Below, piece by piece: positions 6,978 to 7,352 of a stretch of 7,352 nt of DNA. The stretch is from Opitutia bacterium. GTDB lineage: Bacteria > Verrucomicrobiota > Verrucomicrobiia > Opitutales > UBA953. Location: positions 1 to 7,352 of the forward strand of contig JAJPZB010000075.1 of assembly GCA_021204635.1 (NCBI GenBank), read 5' to 3'. The position numbers and the translations under genes are program-made. The notes under the pieces were generated by a model. That model was not told where the DNA came from. It saw nothing but the letters and a program-made list of their open reading frames with translations, and made no database searches. Position 1 is the stretch's first letter, and each line of letters starts with the position of its first letter.

Positions 6978-7054
6978 GGTTGGTGGTGGGAAATTGAGTT
7001 TGAGGTGGGAGTTTTTCGGAGGGTTGGTGGTGAGGGATGGGTTGGTGGCGAGAA
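6978..7054 (-). repeat. G-rich (inverted) array downstream of ptsI
   Basis: GTTGGTGG cores lie at 6979-6986, 7023-7030 and 7041-7048, with a weaker GAGGTGGG near 7002. The last two are exactly 18 nt apart, the same period as copy A, but on the opposite strand. The array starts nine bases after the ptsI stop. GGTTGGTGGTGGG (6978-6990) has four G-pairs with short loops. No intrinsic terminator is seen after ptsI. Confidence 0.7.
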
Positions 7055-7085
7055 GCAAAGTTGGGCGACGCACAACCAACACACT

Positions 7086-7136
7086 CCCTCACCGCTAACG
7101 CGGTCCCCTCCCGCTAACTTAGCGGGAGAATTACGT
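7086..7136 (+). repeat. Twin-hairpin head of the dispersed repeat, copy B
   Basis: This matches 1-51 at 48 of 51 positions. Hairpin 1 is ACCGC (7091-7095) / GCGGT (7100-7104) with loop TAAC. Hairpin 2 (7108-7128) is identical to copy A. Two of the three differences (A9 to G7094 and T16 to C7101) are the two sides of one base pair, so pairing is preserved; the third is in the loop. Confidence 0.88.
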
Positions 7137-7161
7137 TGGGAAATCTGCATCGCAGGTGGAT

Positions 7162-7316
7162 AGCTTGCCGCCGCAACAAAGCCAAGTGCCACCACTAACC
7201 CAACCGCCACCATTAACCTTCGCAACAAAGCCAAAGTCCCACCACCAACCCAACGCTCACCACCAACCCCTCCAAAAAATCCTCGCCACCAACCCAAATC
7301 TCGCCACCACCAAGCC
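7162..7316 (+). repeat. Box plus CCACCAACCC array, copy B
   Basis: A box with ACAAAGCCAAGT (7162-7187) and a second, similar box (7221-7238) introduce CCACCAAC-type cores at 7192 (CCACTAAC), 7210 (CCATTAAC), 7242, 7260, 7286 and 7304. Three of the steps are exactly 18 nt. Between the head and the box, copy B has about 20 extra bases relative to copy A, including a small hairpin CTGC-ATC-GCAG (7145-7155). There is no credible gene in 6970-7352. Confidence 0.8.
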
Positions 7317-7333
7317 AACAGCCGTGAGGGACG

Positions 7334-7352
7334 CTGTGTCTGATACACATCT
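7334..7352 (+). other. Probable residual Tn5 mosaic end (Nextera adapter)
   Basis: The final 19 bases, CTGTGTCTGATACACATCT, match the Tn5 mosaic end CTGTCTCTTATACACATCT at 17 of 19 positions, and the window stops exactly at the last base of that motif. This is the expected signature of read-through library adapter left on a contig end. A genomic Tn5-like end is much less likely because no Tn5 gene or flank is present. Confidence 0.75.

Larger units (their letters stand above)
7085..7330. mobile_element. Candidate MITE-like unit bounded by imperfect inverted ends
   Basis: TCCCTCACCGCT (7085-7096) matches the reverse complement of AGCCGTGAGGGA (7319-7330) at 11 of 12 positions, enclosing the head, boxes and array of copy B. 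Copy A has a similar pair, CCCTCACCAC (1-10) and GTGGTGCGGG (219-228), matching at 9 of 10. No target duplication is visible, and the right end lies beside probable adapter sequence. Array units themselves resemble these ends, so chance similarity is a real alternative. There is no transposase. Confidence 0.3.

Overview
The window is a GC-rich bacterial contig carrying four complete genes, all on the + strand: a short-form GH77 4-alpha-glucanotransferase (malQ), an oligopeptide-binding lipoprotein (OppA-like), a dihydroorotase-family protein (pyrC-like) and PTS enzyme I (ptsI). The pyrC-like protein recalls Verrucomicrobiota (Opitutae-type) dihydroorotases in several stretches, for example HCQDASM, SLRLGLRGMP and DYDTN..INPPLR. 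That placement rests on memory without a search and is only moderately safe. None of the four starts has a convincing Shine-Dalgarno sequence.

Layout: 1-245 is a repeat-rich intergenic region (twin hairpin, then an 18-nt tandem array, then a leader hairpin). 246-1763 is malQ, which overlaps the oppA-like gene (1760-3421) by an ATGA. 3422-3840 is a second repeat-rich intergenic region holding a degenerate inverted repeat copy, a perfect 26-bp palindrome, a C-rich array and a possible structured leader. 3841-5133 is the pyrC-like gene and 5203-6969 is ptsI, 69 nt further on. 6970-7352 is a third repeat-rich region. It ends in 19 bases that match the Tn5 mosaic end (Nextera adapter) at 17 positions, so the last bases are probably a library artefact.

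The genes are ordinary housekeeping functions: maltodextrin/glycogen metabolism, peptide uptake, pyrimidine synthesis and PTS phosphotransfer. Two things stand out. First, the pyrC-like protein keeps the fold-defining motifs of type I dihydroorotase but has replaced about half of the metal- and substrate-binding residues, which suggests a non-catalytic partner protein like PyrC'. Second, all three large intergenic regions carry one composite repeat family: a two-hairpin head (48/51 identical between two copies, with a compensatory base-pair change), an ACAAAGCCAAGT box, and arrays of a unit close to TCTCGCCACCAACCCAGT with an 18-19 nt period. In the two complete gene-flanking regions the G-rich strand orientation directly follows a stop codon and the C-rich orientation comes later, so transcripts could form long inverted-repeat structures. 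The core CCACCAAC/GTTGGTGG also fits the Haemophilus Chi pattern GNTGGTGG.
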